This document shows positions 7,494 through 14,956 of a stretch of 14,956 nt of DNA, in pieces (position 1 is the first letter of the stretch; every line of letters begins with the position of its first letter). Under the pieces are notes generated by a model. The model searched no databases. It worked only from the letters and a program-made list of their open reading frames with translations, and was not told where the DNA came from. Source of the stretch: Moraxellaceae bacterium (GTDB taxonomy: Bacteria > Pseudomonadota > Gammaproteobacteria > Pseudomonadales > UBA3067); the NCBI GenBank assembly GCA_002401525.1, contig NVTH01000028.1, forward strand, positions 10,376 to 25,331. Reading direction: 5' to 3'. The position numbers and the translations under genes are program-made.

Positions 7494-7532
7494 ACTCACT
7501 ATTTTGTTTTAGGGACCTGAACAACAGTGAGT
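7494..7532 (+). other. Inverted repeat downstream of the heme protein gene
   Basis: ACTCACT (7494-7500) and AGTGAGT (7526-7532) can form a 7-bp stem around a 25-nt loop, about 65 nt after the stop codon. There is no T run, so it is at best a weak terminator or a protein-binding dyad. Confidence 0.3.
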
Positions 7533-7565
7533 TAAATGCGGCCTAAATAATATAAAGCATCGCTA

Positions 7566-7608
7566 CTAACGGCATTGTTTTGTTCTAAACCGTTAGCAAG
7601 ACAATGCC
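7566..7608 (+). promoter_or_regulatory. Two interleaved inverted repeats before the crotonase gene
   Basis: CTAACGG (7566-7572) pairs with CCGTTAG (7590-7596), and GGCATTGT (7571-7578) pairs with ACAATGCC (7601-7608). The arms alternate (a, b, a', b') and share GG, so the two hairpins compete or form a pseudoknot-like fold. They end 14 nt before the AAGGAG ribosome site. The element could be an RNA switch or a pair of operator dyads. Confidence 0.4.
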
Positions 7609-7638
7609 TGTGGCAAGCCTCTAAGGAGAGAAAACACC

Positions 7639-8394
7639 ATGGCTAAAATTCGAGTGGAAGCAAACGGTCCGATCCGCACCGTCACGTTGACCCGAGGGGA
7701 AAAACGCAACGCTTTAGATGACGAAATGCTGCGTGAGCTTGAGGCCACTTTTAAAGAAACACCGCCCCCCTCCGAACGCGTCACTGTACTGCGTGCCGAG
7801 GGCCCGGTATTTTGTGCAGGGATGGATCTTAAATCACGAAAACCTACTGTGGACGGTATATCCACTATAGAAACTATGTTGCACGCTGTAGAAACCTACC
7901 CGCTGCCCGTCGTAGGAGTGGTTCAAGGCGATGCAATTGCAGGTGGCAATGAATTAGCCCTGCACTGTGACTTGGTCATTGCCACCAGTACGGCCCGGTT
8001 CGGTATGTCCCTGGCACAAATCGGACTAGCGCCCACTTGGTTTCTGGCGAAAAAATTACTTGAAGTGGCAGGCCCGGTGAAAACAAGAGAATTTTTATTT
8101 TTGGGCGATCCATTCTCAGCAACACGCATGCACGAAATGGGCTTAATCTCCCGAGTCGCTGCGCCTGAAGAGTTAGAATCCGAAGCACAAAAAATCATCG
8201 ACCGCCTGACCGCAAACGCCCCACTCTCACTCATTGCAATGAAAGCCCTGCTGGTGAGAGAGATGTGTTTTCGAGATGGGATTTATCACAAAGACGTGGA
8301 CCGTCTAATTAGCAACGCAAGCAATAGTGATGACGCACGTGAAGGTGTGAAAGCACGCATGGAGAAACGCACAGCCGAATTCCGCGGCCAATAA
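7639..8394 (+). CDS. Enoyl-CoA hydratase/isomerase (crotonase) family protein
   Basis: This 251-residue protein has the usual length of crotonases. The oxyanion-hole elements are visible: CAGMDL at about residues 59-64, and the GDAIAGGNELALHCDLVIA block at about 97-115. E105 matches the first catalytic glutamate (Glu144 of rat mitochondrial hydratase). The position of the second glutamate (Glu164, in FGQPEI) is replaced by L125 in FGMSLAQIG, so classical hydration of 2-enoyl-CoA is doubtful. Isomerase, hydrolase or another crotonase reaction is possible. The start is supported by AAGGAG 10 nt upstream. It leads a co-directional group with the GIY-YIG-like, acyl-CoA dehydrogenase and amidohydrolase genes, pointing to CoA-thioester catabolism in the cytoplasm. 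Family assignment is firm; the exact reaction is not. Confidence 0.9.
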   Translation: MAKIRVEANGPIRTVTLTRGEKRNALDDEMLRELEATFKETPPPSERVTVLRAEGPVFCAGMDLKSRKPTVDGISTIETMLHAVETYPLPVVGVVQGDAIAGGNELALHCDLVIATSTARFGMSLAQIGLAPTWFLAKKLLEVAGPVKTREFLFLGDPFSATRMHEMGLISRVAAPEELESEAQKIIDRLTANAPLSLIAMKALLVREMCFRDGIYHKDVDRLISNASNSDDAREGVKARMEKRTAEFRGQ

Positions 8395-8414
8395 AAACCC
8401 AAGAGAAGCTGAAC

Positions 8415-8756
8415 ATGTCCATTCGTCTCGATAAGCCATTCCAAGTGTTAAGCGAAGAAAATATCAAACCCATTCAGGGCCATCTCGGCGTCTACCAGCT
8501 CGCGGAACCCAATGGCTACGTAATCTACATTGGTTACGCAGGAGGACGTTCTTTATTTGGTTTAAACAGCGAACTGAAAAAAGAATTGCTACAACGAGAA
8601 GGCAAAGAAACCCTATTTCGTTATGAAGTGAATATGCAGTACATTAGTCGCTATGAGGAATTAGTTATGTTGCACCAAGTGGACTATGGAGAGCTTCCTG
8701 AACGAGTGCAAAAAGAACACCCTCATAAAGTGGGACGGCTAACGCCATTAGGATAA
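8415..8756 (+). CDS. Small GIY-YIG-like domain protein
   Basis: This 113-residue protein starts 20 nt after the crotonase gene. The motif pair GVY (25-27) and YIG (38-40) is spaced as in GIY-YIG domains, followed by GGRSLFG (R45), the position of the conserved arginine. RYEELVMLHQ (79-88) offers a glutamate (E82) where the metal ligand is expected. It is a single domain with no DNA-binding extension. GIY-YIG domains are usually nucleases, yet this gene is enclosed by acyl-CoA genes, which suggests a recruited non-nuclease role or a chance neighbour. The ribosome site is weak (AAGAGAAGC). The fold call is by motif; the function is unknown. Confidence 0.6.
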   Translation: MSIRLDKPFQVLSEENIKPIQGHLGVYQLAEPNGYVIYIGYAGGRSLFGLNSELKKELLQREGKETLFRYEVNMQYISRYEELVMLHQVDYGELPERVQKEHPHKVGRLTPLG

Positions 8757-8851
8757 TGATTTTTAATAGTCATACACTAGCGAATGGCTCAATAATAAAT
8801 ACAAATCATCATTATAAATAATAACTGGCTATTAAGGAGTGCTAGACCGAA

Positions 8852-10018
8852 ATGGATTATCAACTCTCAGAAGAACAACAAATCCTTGTGGACAATGTAC
8901 GCCGTTTCGTTAAAGAGGAAATCATTCCTTTAGAAGAAAACCTTGACCCCGACGCTGGCGAAATCAATCCAGAAGACAAACAACGCTTAATCTCCATCAC
9001 CAAACAAATGGGTTTATACGGATTGGGCATCCCTGCGGAATTTGGAGGACCGGAAATCAACGTCACCACTCAAACCTTAATCGCATTTGAAATGGTACAA
9101 CATCGCGCCGGCCTCTATAATCCTAGTTTCGGCGCATTCGGCGGCGCGGGTTTAGCGCAACTTTTTGAAGCCACCGAACATCAAAAAGAAAAATATTTAT
9201 TTCCAGTTTTGCGCGGAGAAAAAACCTCCTTCTTTGGCCTAACAGAACCTTCCGGCGGATCCGACCCCGGTCGTGCAATTCAAACTCGCGGCGTTCAAGA
9301 CGGCGACGACTGGGTGCTGAATGGCTCAAAAATCTTTATTAGTGGCGCAGATCAAGCTGATTTCGGAATTTTATTCGCGCGCACTTCAGAAGACAAAGGT
9401 CGCAACGGCATTACTTGTTTTTTAATCGACAGCGATATGCCCGGTTTTAATGTACGTCGAGTAGTCCACACACTACGCTCCACTAAATACGCCACTGAAA
9501 TTCAAATTGAGGATTTACGCGTCCCCAAAGAAAACGTCCTCGGCGAAGTCAATAAAGGCTTTGCAATTGCCAGCGATCGACTTGCTCGGCAGCGCATCCC
9601 TTATGCGGCTGGATGTATTGGCGTCGCCATAAAAGCCCAAGAAATGGCCATCGAGTACAGTAAAATACGCGAAACATTCGGCGGCGTATTAGCGTCAAGA
9701 CAAGCCATTCAGTGGATGATTGTTGATAATGAGATTGACATTCGAACCTCCCGTCATATTTGCTTAGAAGCGGCTCAGAAAGCGGATCGCGGCGAAGACT
9801 TCCGCACCGAAGCCGCCATGGCAAAGCTATTAGGCAGCGAAGCCGGCGGTCGAGTGGTGGACCGAGCGATGCAAATTCACGGCGGTTATGGCATGACCAA
9901 AGACCTGCCGCTGGAGCGCTGGTATCGAGAAATGCGCATACGGCGTATTGGAGAAGGCCCGAGTGAAGTGCAACGTTTAGTCATGGCGCGTAATATTATT
10001 GGCGGGTCGTTCCATTAA
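8852..10018 (+). CDS. Acyl-CoA dehydrogenase
   Basis: This 388-residue protein has the standard length and order of the family: an N-terminal helical domain (DYQLSEEQQILVDNVRRFV), the FAD-contacting FGLTEPSGGSDPG at 128-140, a middle beta domain, and the C-terminal helices with RQAIQWMIVDNEID and QIHGGYGM. The catalytic base is probably E368 in IGEGPSEVQ, which aligns with the glutamate of the medium-chain enzyme (YEGTSEIQ). It introduces a 2,3 double bond into an acyl-CoA and passes electrons to an electron-transfer flavoprotein. The substrate chain or ring cannot be told from the sequence. AAGGAG lies 12 nt before the ATG, a rather long spacing. The product would be a natural substrate for the crotonase upstream. 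Confidence 0.93.
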   Translation: MDYQLSEEQQILVDNVRRFVKEEIIPLEENLDPDAGEINPEDKQRLISITKQMGLYGLGIPAEFGGPEINVTTQTLIAFEMVQHRAGLYNPSFGAFGGAGLAQLFEATEHQKEKYLFPVLRGEKTSFFGLTEPSGGSDPGRAIQTRGVQDGDDWVLNGSKIFISGADQADFGILFARTSEDKGRNGITCFLIDSDMPGFNVRRVVHTLRSTKYATEIQIEDLRVPKENVLGEVNKGFAIASDRLARQRIPYAAGCIGVAIKAQEMAIEYSKIRETFGGVLASRQAIQWMIVDNEIDIRTSRHICLEAAQKADRGEDFRTEAAMAKLLGSEAGGRVVDRAMQIHGGYGMTKDLPLERWYREMRIRRIGEGPSEVQRLVMARNIIGGSFH

Positions 10019-10056
10019 GTAGTGTGCCTAGTGGAATGCCTAATTAAATACTCTCA

Positions 10057-10090
10057 AGGCCGATGGGGAAAAAATTATTTCCATCGGTCT
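10057..10090 (+). other. Hairpin between the dehydrogenase and amidohydrolase genes
   Basis: CCGATGG (10060-10066) pairs with CCATCGG (10081-10087), with extra pairs on both sides including G-T wobbles, around an AT-rich loop. No T run follows, so it may be a partial terminator or an mRNA-stability element rather than a strong stop. Confidence 0.45.
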
Positions 10091-10154
10091 CGGGAGCAAG
10101 TAGTCCATTCAAACCCTTATAAGGAAGATCAAATTGATTCAGGAGGATAAAGAC

Positions 10155-11867
10155 ATGAGCTACGACATCATTATAAAAAACGGCACGGTCATCGATGGCA
10201 CAGGCGCCACTCGATTCGTCGCAGACATCGGCATCGTCGGCGGTAAAATAAAAACCATTGGCACCATCAATGCCGAGGCAAAAGAAACCATCGACGCACA
10301 GGGGAAAATTGTATCTCCCGGTTTTATCGACGGCCATACCCACATGGACGCACAAGTTTCTTGGGACCCACTCGGCACGTGCTCAGTTTATCACGGCATC
10401 ACCACAGTGGTGATGGGCAACTGTGGCTTTAGCCTCGCGCCTTGCGCTGCCAAGGACAAACATTTTGTAGTCCGCAACTTGGAACGCGCCGAAGACATAG
10501 CCGGCGAAGCCATGGAAGCGGGCATCGATTGGACCTGGGAAACATTCCCTCAATATCTGGATTCTGTCGAACGCTTACCGAAAGGCATTAACTACAGCGC
10601 TTACGTCGGCCATTCTGCCTTGCGCACCTACGCCATGGGCGAGCGCGCATTTACCGAAGAGGCCTCTCCGGAAGATTTAGAGCATATGAAAAGCGAACTG
10701 GCCGATTCAATTCGTGCCGGAGCCATGGGTTTCACTACCTCACGAACACGCAACCATCAAACCCCAGACGGCGATCCTGTCGCAAGTCGATTAGCCACCT
10801 GGGATGAAGTGAAGCAACTGGTGGGCGTAATGGGTGACCTAGGTGCAGGTGTTTTCGAAATCGCAGGCGAAGACGTCGGACGAGATCCAAAGCGGCAACG
10901 TGAGTATCAAGAACGCTTACGTGACCTCGCGGTTGAATCCGGTCGCCCCGTTACCTGGGGCATGTTTAGCAGCCGCAGAGCACCGGATTTTTGGCCTCCC
11001 TACATGGACCTGCTGGACGAAACAGCTGAAGCCGGCGGCACCATGTTCGCACAAGTCCACAGCCGCTCACTCAATGTACTCATGTCATTCGAATCCCGAA
11101 TGCCGTTTGATAAATTTCCAGTTTGGAAAGAAATGCGCCAAAAGCCCCTTGAGGAACAGGAAGCCGCATTGCGTGACCCTATCATGCGCGCCAAACTCGT
11201 CGAAGCGGCGAATAGCGATAACCCAGACCAAAAAAGAGCCGTGGGTGCTGAAATGCGTCGCCCGAATTACAAATGGTTATTCGTCATGGACACGGTCGAA
11301 GGCCCGCATCGGTCGGTGGCCGAAATCGCTGAAGAAACAGGCAAAGACCCTGTGGAAGTCATTATCGACATCGCATTGGAATACAAGCTAAAAGTATTCT
11401 TCCGCCAACCGTTAGCCAATGAAAATCAAGACCACGTTTTAGCGATGATGAAACACCCCCGTTCAGTGGTGACGTTTTCAGATTCAGGAGCCCACGTATC
11501 GCAAATCATGGATTCGTCCCTGCAAACCCACGTGTTATCTCATTGGGTCAGGGAAAAACAGGCGTTAACTCTGGAAGAAGCCGTTCAAATGCTTACGAAA
11601 GACATCGCGGCAGCGTGGGGATTTGAAAATCGCGGTCAGGTAAAACAGGGCTACGCGGCGGATATACTGGTCTTTGACGAACAGCTTATTGCGCCCTTAA
11701 TGCCGGTGGTTAAAAATGATTTACCGGCGGGAGCAAAACGTTTAGTGCAAAAAGCGGCTGGAATTTCGGTGACCATTGTCAATGGCGAAGTGCTGATGCG
11801 CAACGGCGAACACACCGGTGTTTACCCCGGAAAACTATTACGAGGGCCGTTGGCAGAAAGCGCTTAA
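10155..11867 (+). CDS. Amidohydrolase family 3 protein (D-aminoacylase-like)
   Basis: The start is placed at ATG 10155 because AGGAGG lies 8 nt upstream, not at the TTG seven codons earlier. The 570-residue product has the composite beta-sandwich ends (DIIIKNGTVIDGTG and YAADILVFD) of urease-superfamily amidohydrolases. Metal-site elements are HTH (H61, H63) in PGFIDGHTHMD, C90 in GNCGF, H153 in VGHSALR and D443 in FSDSGAH, as in N-acyl-D-amino-acid deacylases (COG3653). The two histidines usually found in the THMR and SHHK motifs are not evident; the aligned places read EIAGED and TWGMFS, while H302 in QVHSRS may substitute. Activity on N-acyl-D-amino acids is therefore uncertain; it may hydrolyse another amide or cyclic bond. 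It ends at a strong terminator. Confidence 0.85.
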   Translation: MSYDIIIKNGTVIDGTGATRFVADIGIVGGKIKTIGTINAEAKETIDAQGKIVSPGFIDGHTHMDAQVSWDPLGTCSVYHGITTVVMGNCGFSLAPCAAKDKHFVVRNLERAEDIAGEAMEAGIDWTWETFPQYLDSVERLPKGINYSAYVGHSALRTYAMGERAFTEEASPEDLEHMKSELADSIRAGAMGFTTSRTRNHQTPDGDPVASRLATWDEVKQLVGVMGDLGAGVFEIAGEDVGRDPKRQREYQERLRDLAVESGRPVTWGMFSSRRAPDFWPPYMDLLDETAEAGGTMFAQVHSRSLNVLMSFESRMPFDKFPVWKEMRQKPLEEQEAALRDPIMRAKLVEAANSDNPDQKRAVGAEMRRPNYKWLFVMDTVEGPHRSVAEIAEETGKDPVEVIIDIALEYKLKVFFRQPLANENQDHVLAMMKHPRSVVTFSDSGAHVSQIMDSSLQTHVLSHWVREKQALTLEEAVQMLTKDIAAAWGFENRGQVKQGYAADILVFDEQLIAPLMPVVKNDLPAGAKRLVQKAAGISVTIVNGEVLMRNGEHTGVYPGKLLRGPLAESA

Positions 11868-11907
11868 TGTGCTAAATAAAAGCACTACTCGGTAATGAGA
11901 ATGAACT

Positions 11908-11937
11908 AAAAAAGGGGCGCAAGCCCCTTTTTATTTG
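11908..11937. terminator. Strong bidirectional intrinsic terminator
   Basis: GGGGC (11914-11918) and GCCCC (11923-11927) enclose the tetraloop GCAA. They are flanked by A6 on the left and T5 on the right, so the stem extends to 10 bp and has a T run in both directions. It can stop both the amidohydrolase transcript and the converging SDR transcript. Confidence 0.9.
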
Positions 11938-12005
11938 CCTGTTTTTTTATTCAATTAACTTTTTAATTTTCCCTCCTTAAATAAATCCCCTATCACTTTA
12001 AATCT

Positions 12006-12770
12006 CTAACAGGCCGTCACCCCGCCATCCACTGGCAATGTCACCCCGGTAATCCAATCCGAATCATCTGACGCCAAAAACAACGCGCATTTGGCAATGT
12101 CTTCAGGCACCCCCATACGACCCAGCGGATGAGATTTTGCTACGCGTTGATACAGCTCTTCGGTGGGAATCATCGGCTGTAACATGGGCGTATCAATGCC
12201 ACCAGGACAGATCACATTCACCCGCACGCCTTCTTTTGCGTAGGCAATGGCCATGGTCTTGGTGAGTGCAATCAAACCGCCTTTGCTTGCGGAATACGCA
12301 TGACTGCGCATTCGACTTCCCACCATGCCCGCGACGGAAGCGATATTAATCACCGACCCTCCACCGGCTTCAATAATGGCAGGAATTCCGTACTTGCAAA
12401 ATAAAAAGGCGCCCTTCAAGTTAATCGATAAAACAGTGTCCCAATTCTCCTCCTCAAGCTCGGTCACATAATTGTCAATTTTACCCGCAGACCAGATCGC
12501 CGCATTATTGTATAAGACATTAAGACCGCCATACGCTTCAATACTTGCCGCCACAGCGGATTGAACATCCTCACTATGACTCACATCCCCCACTACTAGC
12601 TGCGCATTACCGCCACTGCCGATAATTTCATTGACAGTCTTTTCTGCACCCACGGCATTCACATCGAACACCACTACGTTAGCCCCTTCTTTTGCAAATA
12701 ACTTTGCAGCGGCTCGGCCCTGGCCGCTACCAGCGCCGGTAATTAGTGCGGTTTTATTTTGCAAACGCAT
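12006..12770 (-). CDS. Short-chain dehydrogenase/reductase (classical SDR)
   Basis: This 254-residue protein shows the full classical SDR set: nucleotide-binding TGAGSGQG (11-18), D36 after the second strand (favouring NAD(H) over NADP(H)), NNAA (88-91), N117, S145, YSASK with Y159 and K163, and PGG (189-191). The C-terminus SDWITGVTLPVDGG is typical. It would oxidise or reduce an alcohol/ketone pair in the cytoplasm. The ATG is preceded by AAGGAGAG on the minus strand. It is divergent from the MBL hydrolase gene and convergent with the amidohydrolase. The substrate is unknown; annotation as 3-oxoacyl-ACP reductase would be over-specific. Confidence 0.92.
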   Translation of the reverse strand: MRLQNKTALITGAGSGQGRAAAKLFAKEGANVVVFDVNAVGAEKTVNEIIGSGGNAQLVVGDVSHSEDVQSAVAASIEAYGGLNVLYNNAAIWSAGKIDNYVTELEEENWDTVLSINLKGAFLFCKYGIPAIIEAGGGSVINIASVAGMVGSRMRSHAYSASKGGLIALTKTMAIAYAKEGVRVNVICPGGIDTPMLQPMIPTEELYQRVAKSHPLGRMGVPEDIAKCALFLASDDSDWITGVTLPVDGGVTAC

Positions 12771-13203
12771 TGCTCTCTCCTTATTGGGTATCGCGACGAA
12801 ATGTGATTCGTGTGATTGATAACGTCCATATCCCTCACGAATATTATTTCATTATTATTCATTATATTTATTCGTTGATACGACGGCAGTTACCTTTTTA
12901 TTGTCAGGCAAAAAGATTATCGCATTTTGTACTCTACAGAACAAAAGGGTCACAATGGCCAAACTATCAGCCATTCTTTCACCAGCTTCCGATTCGTTGT
13001 AAAAAGGCAAGCATTTTCGATACAAGTATTTTCTATACGTTGTTACTAGGCCACAACTGAATTCGATTACAAAACATCTATACCAAGAGTCTTTATAAAC
13101 AATTTAATTTGCGCCGTGTATCGCAATCGCCTTACTATAACCCCTGACATTAAACCACGCGCACTAAATTTCAGGATCGATACACTAGAAAAGGAGAACG
13201 TCC
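12771..13203. other. 433-bp divergent intergenic region
   Basis: This AT-rich stretch between the SDR and the MBL hydrolase has no credible gene. It should hold both promoters. I see a small inverted repeat, AATGGC (12954-12959) with GCCATT (12970-12975), and several TATCGC words, but no convincing paired -35/-10 boxes. Ribosome sites (AAGGAG) flank both ends. Confidence 0.6.
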
Positions 13204-14073
13204 ATGGAAACTGAAGGCCCCAAACAAGTATGGAAAATTGGTGACGTAAGTATCACACGAGTGGTGGAAACCATGAGTCTCATGGCGCCAAAAATGCTTT
13301 ACCCAAAAGCCTCGCTTGAAACTCTGGCTGAAGATCTCGATTGGTTGCAGCCTCATTTTCTCGATAGCGAAGGTAAAATGTTGTTAAGCATCCATTCTTT
13401 TCTAGTCCAATCAAAGGGGCTGCGCATCATCATCGACACCTGCGTGGGCAATAACAAAACCATTCCCATGCCTGGCTGGAGTGGGCTTAAAACTCAGTTT
13501 CTAGATCACATTGCCAGCGCAGGATTCCCGCGTGATGAAGTCGATCGTGTATTATGCACCCATCTTCATTTTGACCACGTCGGTTGGAACACCTTTTATG
13601 AAGACGATAAGTGGCAACCCACCTTCCCTAACGCGCGATATTTAATCGGCGCAGCGGAATGGGATTTTTGGGGTGACAAGGAAGATCCTTTCGGAGCCAA
13701 TACCAATGAAGAAGCAATTCAACCGTTACTGGATGCTAAACTCGTGGATCTAGTTGAAACAAACCATCAAATTACCGAAGAAGTACGTTTAATCCCAACT
13801 CCGGGTCATACCCCAGGGCATGTCAGCGTCGAAATTGAATCCCAAGGAGAACGTGCAGTCATTACTGGGGATTTATTCCATCACCCTTTGGGATTTGCAC
13901 ACCCAGACTGGGAAGATATTGCGGACGTTGAAAGCGAAGTCGCGCATAAAAGCCGGGTGGAATTTATGCAACGCTACGGCGACGGCCCGGTCTTAGTATT
14001 GGGCACTCATTTTGCCGCCCCCACCAGCGGAAAAATAGTCTCCGACGGCGATGGCTATCGATTTGAAGTGTAG
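13204..14073 (+). CDS. MBL-fold metallo-hydrolase (lactonase-like)
   Basis: This 289-residue protein has the metallo-beta-lactamase di-zinc signature HLHFDH (H120, H122, D124, H125), then H206 in TPGHTPGH, D223 in TGDLFHH and H269 in LGTHFAAP, so all expected metal ligands are present. The CTHLHFDHVGWN context and the length resemble the N-acyl-homoserine-lactonase-like and related esterase/lactonase branch rather than beta-lactamases or glyoxalases. No signal peptide is seen, so it is cytoplasmic. AAGGAG lies 7 nt before the ATG. It converges on a Baeyer-Villiger-type monooxygenase, whose ester or lactone product it could hydrolyse; this link is inferred. Quorum quenching is another possibility. 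Confidence 0.85.
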   Translation: METEGPKQVWKIGDVSITRVVETMSLMAPKMLYPKASLETLAEDLDWLQPHFLDSEGKMLLSIHSFLVQSKGLRIIIDTCVGNNKTIPMPGWSGLKTQFLDHIASAGFPRDEVDRVLCTHLHFDHVGWNTFYEDDKWQPTFPNARYLIGAAEWDFWGDKEDPFGANTNEEAIQPLLDAKLVDLVETNHQITEEVRLIPTPGHTPGHVSVEIESQGERAVITGDLFHHPLGFAHPDWEDIADVESEVAHKSRVEFMQRYGDGPVLVLGTHFAAPTSGKIVSDGDGYRFEV

Positions 14074-14112
14074 GGATTGATTTACCAACACACCAGTACC
14101 GTGATCTTGAAG

Positions 14113-14143
14113 CCTAAGACAGCGAAACAGCCGCTGTCTTAGG
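14113..14143. terminator. 12-bp hairpin between convergent genes
   Basis: CCTAAGACAGCG (14113-14124) pairs perfectly with CGCTGTCTTAGG (14132-14143) around a 7-nt loop. It sits 40 nt after the MBL stop and just after the monooxygenase stop on the other strand. T runs are absent, but the stem strength and position support a shared terminator. Confidence 0.75.
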
Positions 14144-14149
14144 AAATCT

Positions 14150-14956
14150 TCAGGCGGTTTCAAGCTCTAAGCCTTTCAGGCTTTTCTCTTCACGCCATTC
14201 CTCCAACAATCTAAAAAATGCAGTGGGACCTGCACCGTACTGCCCTTGGAGAAAGCCGTTACCAGAGCCGTGCTGCCCCTCATTATTATAATAACCCGGG
14301 GTGCATTCTTTAAAGAATTTATCGCCTAAAAAACTCATACTATTAATCGTCGCCACCCACTGCTCTTCCGCTTGTTGCGACGCTTCCACTTTAGTGAGCC
14401 CTTCATCCAACGAGTGGCTAATGATATAAGCAAGGTGCATTGCCTGCTCCAGCAAGGTATGCGGTACATTTGCCGTCAGTGCGCCCTGGGTAAACCCCAT
14501 AAACATACAATTGGGGAAGCCTCTGCTGTGCATGCCATGATACGTTTTAAATCCATTGGCCCACTTTTCACTCAATTTAATGTTATCACTGCCCGTCACT
14601 TCGTAGCCGCACTGACTGGTATAATTGGTGCCCACTTCAAATCCAGTCGCAAAAATTAGGCAGTCCAATTCATACTCTTCACCAATTGCCAATACTGAAC
14701 TGTCTGTAACGGACTCAACCCCTTGACCATCGGTATTGACTAACGTCACGTTGGGACGCTCATAGGTCTGCAAATACTCATCGTGAAAACAAGGCCGCTT
14801 ACAAAACTGTCGGTAATAAGGTTTCAGTGCCTCCGCCGTGGTCTCATCACTCACAATGGTATTAACGCGCCCTCTTACTTGTTCCATTTTTTGGAAATCC
14901 GCGATCTCAATGGCCGCCTCCATTTCCGCCATGGTTAATTTTGCTTGTCCTTCACC
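14150..14956 (-). CDS. Flavin-containing / Baeyer-Villiger monooxygenase, C-terminal part (5' end outside window)
   Basis: The reading frame stays open to the right edge, so the ATG at 14932 is internal and the N-terminal FAD GxGxxG and BVMO fingerprint are outside the window. About 268 residues are visible. CKRPCFHDEYLQTYERPNV, then a strand pair ending in LIFATGFEVGTNY (the FATGF motif), and FPNCMFMGFTQGALTANVPH are typical of cyclohexanone/steroid-type Baeyer-Villiger monooxygenases and related FMOs. Such enzymes use NADPH and O2 to insert oxygen into ketones, giving esters or lactones. The C-terminus GYYNNEG followed by a short helical tail is also usual for the group. It converges on the MBL hydrolase gene and probably acts on the same substrate class, though the substrate cannot be named. 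Confidence 0.85.
   Translation of the reverse strand, partial: GEGQAKLTMAEMEAAIEIADFQKMEQVRGRVNTIVSDETTAEALKPYYRQFCKRPCFHDEYLQTYERPNVTLVNTDGQGVESVTDSSVLAIGEEYELDCLIFATGFEVGTNYTSQCGYEVTGSDNIKLSEKWANGFKTYHGMHSRGFPNCMFMGFTQGALTANVPHTLLEQAMHLAYIISHSLDEGLTKVEASQQAEEQWVATINSMSFLGDKFFKECTPGYYNNEGQHGSGNGFLQGQYGAGPTAFFRLLEEWREEKSLKGLELETA

Noticed and set aside
8757..8851. Terminator or RNA element before the acyl-CoA dehydrogenase
   Set aside because: ATGATTT/AAATCAT and AATAGTCA/TGGCTATT can pair, but the region is very AT-rich and such pairings are expected by chance.
10134..10154. TTG start for the amidohydrolase
   Set aside because: The AGGAGG ribosome site lies after this codon and is ideally spaced for the ATG at 10155.
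10843..11391. 182-residue open frame within the amidohydrolase gene
   Set aside because: Out-of-frame shadow on the same strand inside a well-supported gene; the product resembles no family.
12746..13060. 104-residue open frame in the divergent intergenic region
   Set aside because: It begins inside the SDR start on the other strand, has an AT-driven composition, no ribosome site and no motif.

Overview
The window looks like chromosome from a free-living, probably marine gammaproteobacterium. The evidence is a Gram-negative chaperone/usher pair, moderate GC with A-rich Shine-Dalgarno sites (AAGGAG type), short palindrome-ended repeats of the GTCATTCCCGCGAAGGCGGGAAT type, and a dense set of CoA-linked catabolic genes. 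The genus cannot be fixed from the sequence alone.

Region 1 (1-3028): the 3' part of a periplasmic pilus chaperone gene, cut by the window edge, overlaps a complete CS1/alpha-type outer-membrane usher gene. No pilin or tip-adhesin gene follows. Region 2 (about 3126-5457): an FAD-dependent NDH-2-like oxidoreductase and an ECF41-type (SigJ) sigma factor with a fused SnoaL-like tail overlap by 4 nt. Upstream lies a perfect TGTCACA-N16-CGTC element, the promoter reported for ECF41 sigma factors, so the pair is probably an autoregulated unit. A Dabb-domain protein gene converges on it from the other strand.

Region 3 (5823-6663): a gene-free, repeat-rich stretch with a five-copy 14-nt tandem repeat and two direct copies of a 150-bp MITE-like element with near-perfect terminal inverted repeats. 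Region 4 (6664-7428): an unusual four-TM protein with one c-type heme motif. Region 5 (7639-11867): a co-directional catabolic group of a crotonase-family enzyme, a small GIY-YIG-like protein, an acyl-CoA dehydrogenase and a family-3 amidohydrolase, closed by a strong bidirectional terminator. Region 6 (12006-14956): an SDR on the minus strand, a 433-bp divergent intergenic region, an MBL-fold hydrolase on the plus strand, and the C-terminal half of a Baeyer-Villiger/FMO-type monooxygenase on the minus strand, cut by the right edge.

The enzymes of regions 5 and 6 could serve one degradation route: alcohol or ketone oxidation (SDR), Baeyer-Villiger oxygen insertion (monooxygenase), lactone or ester hydrolysis (MBL protein), then CoA-dependent oxidation (dehydrogenase and crotonase). 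That route is inferred from gene content; the substrate is unknown.
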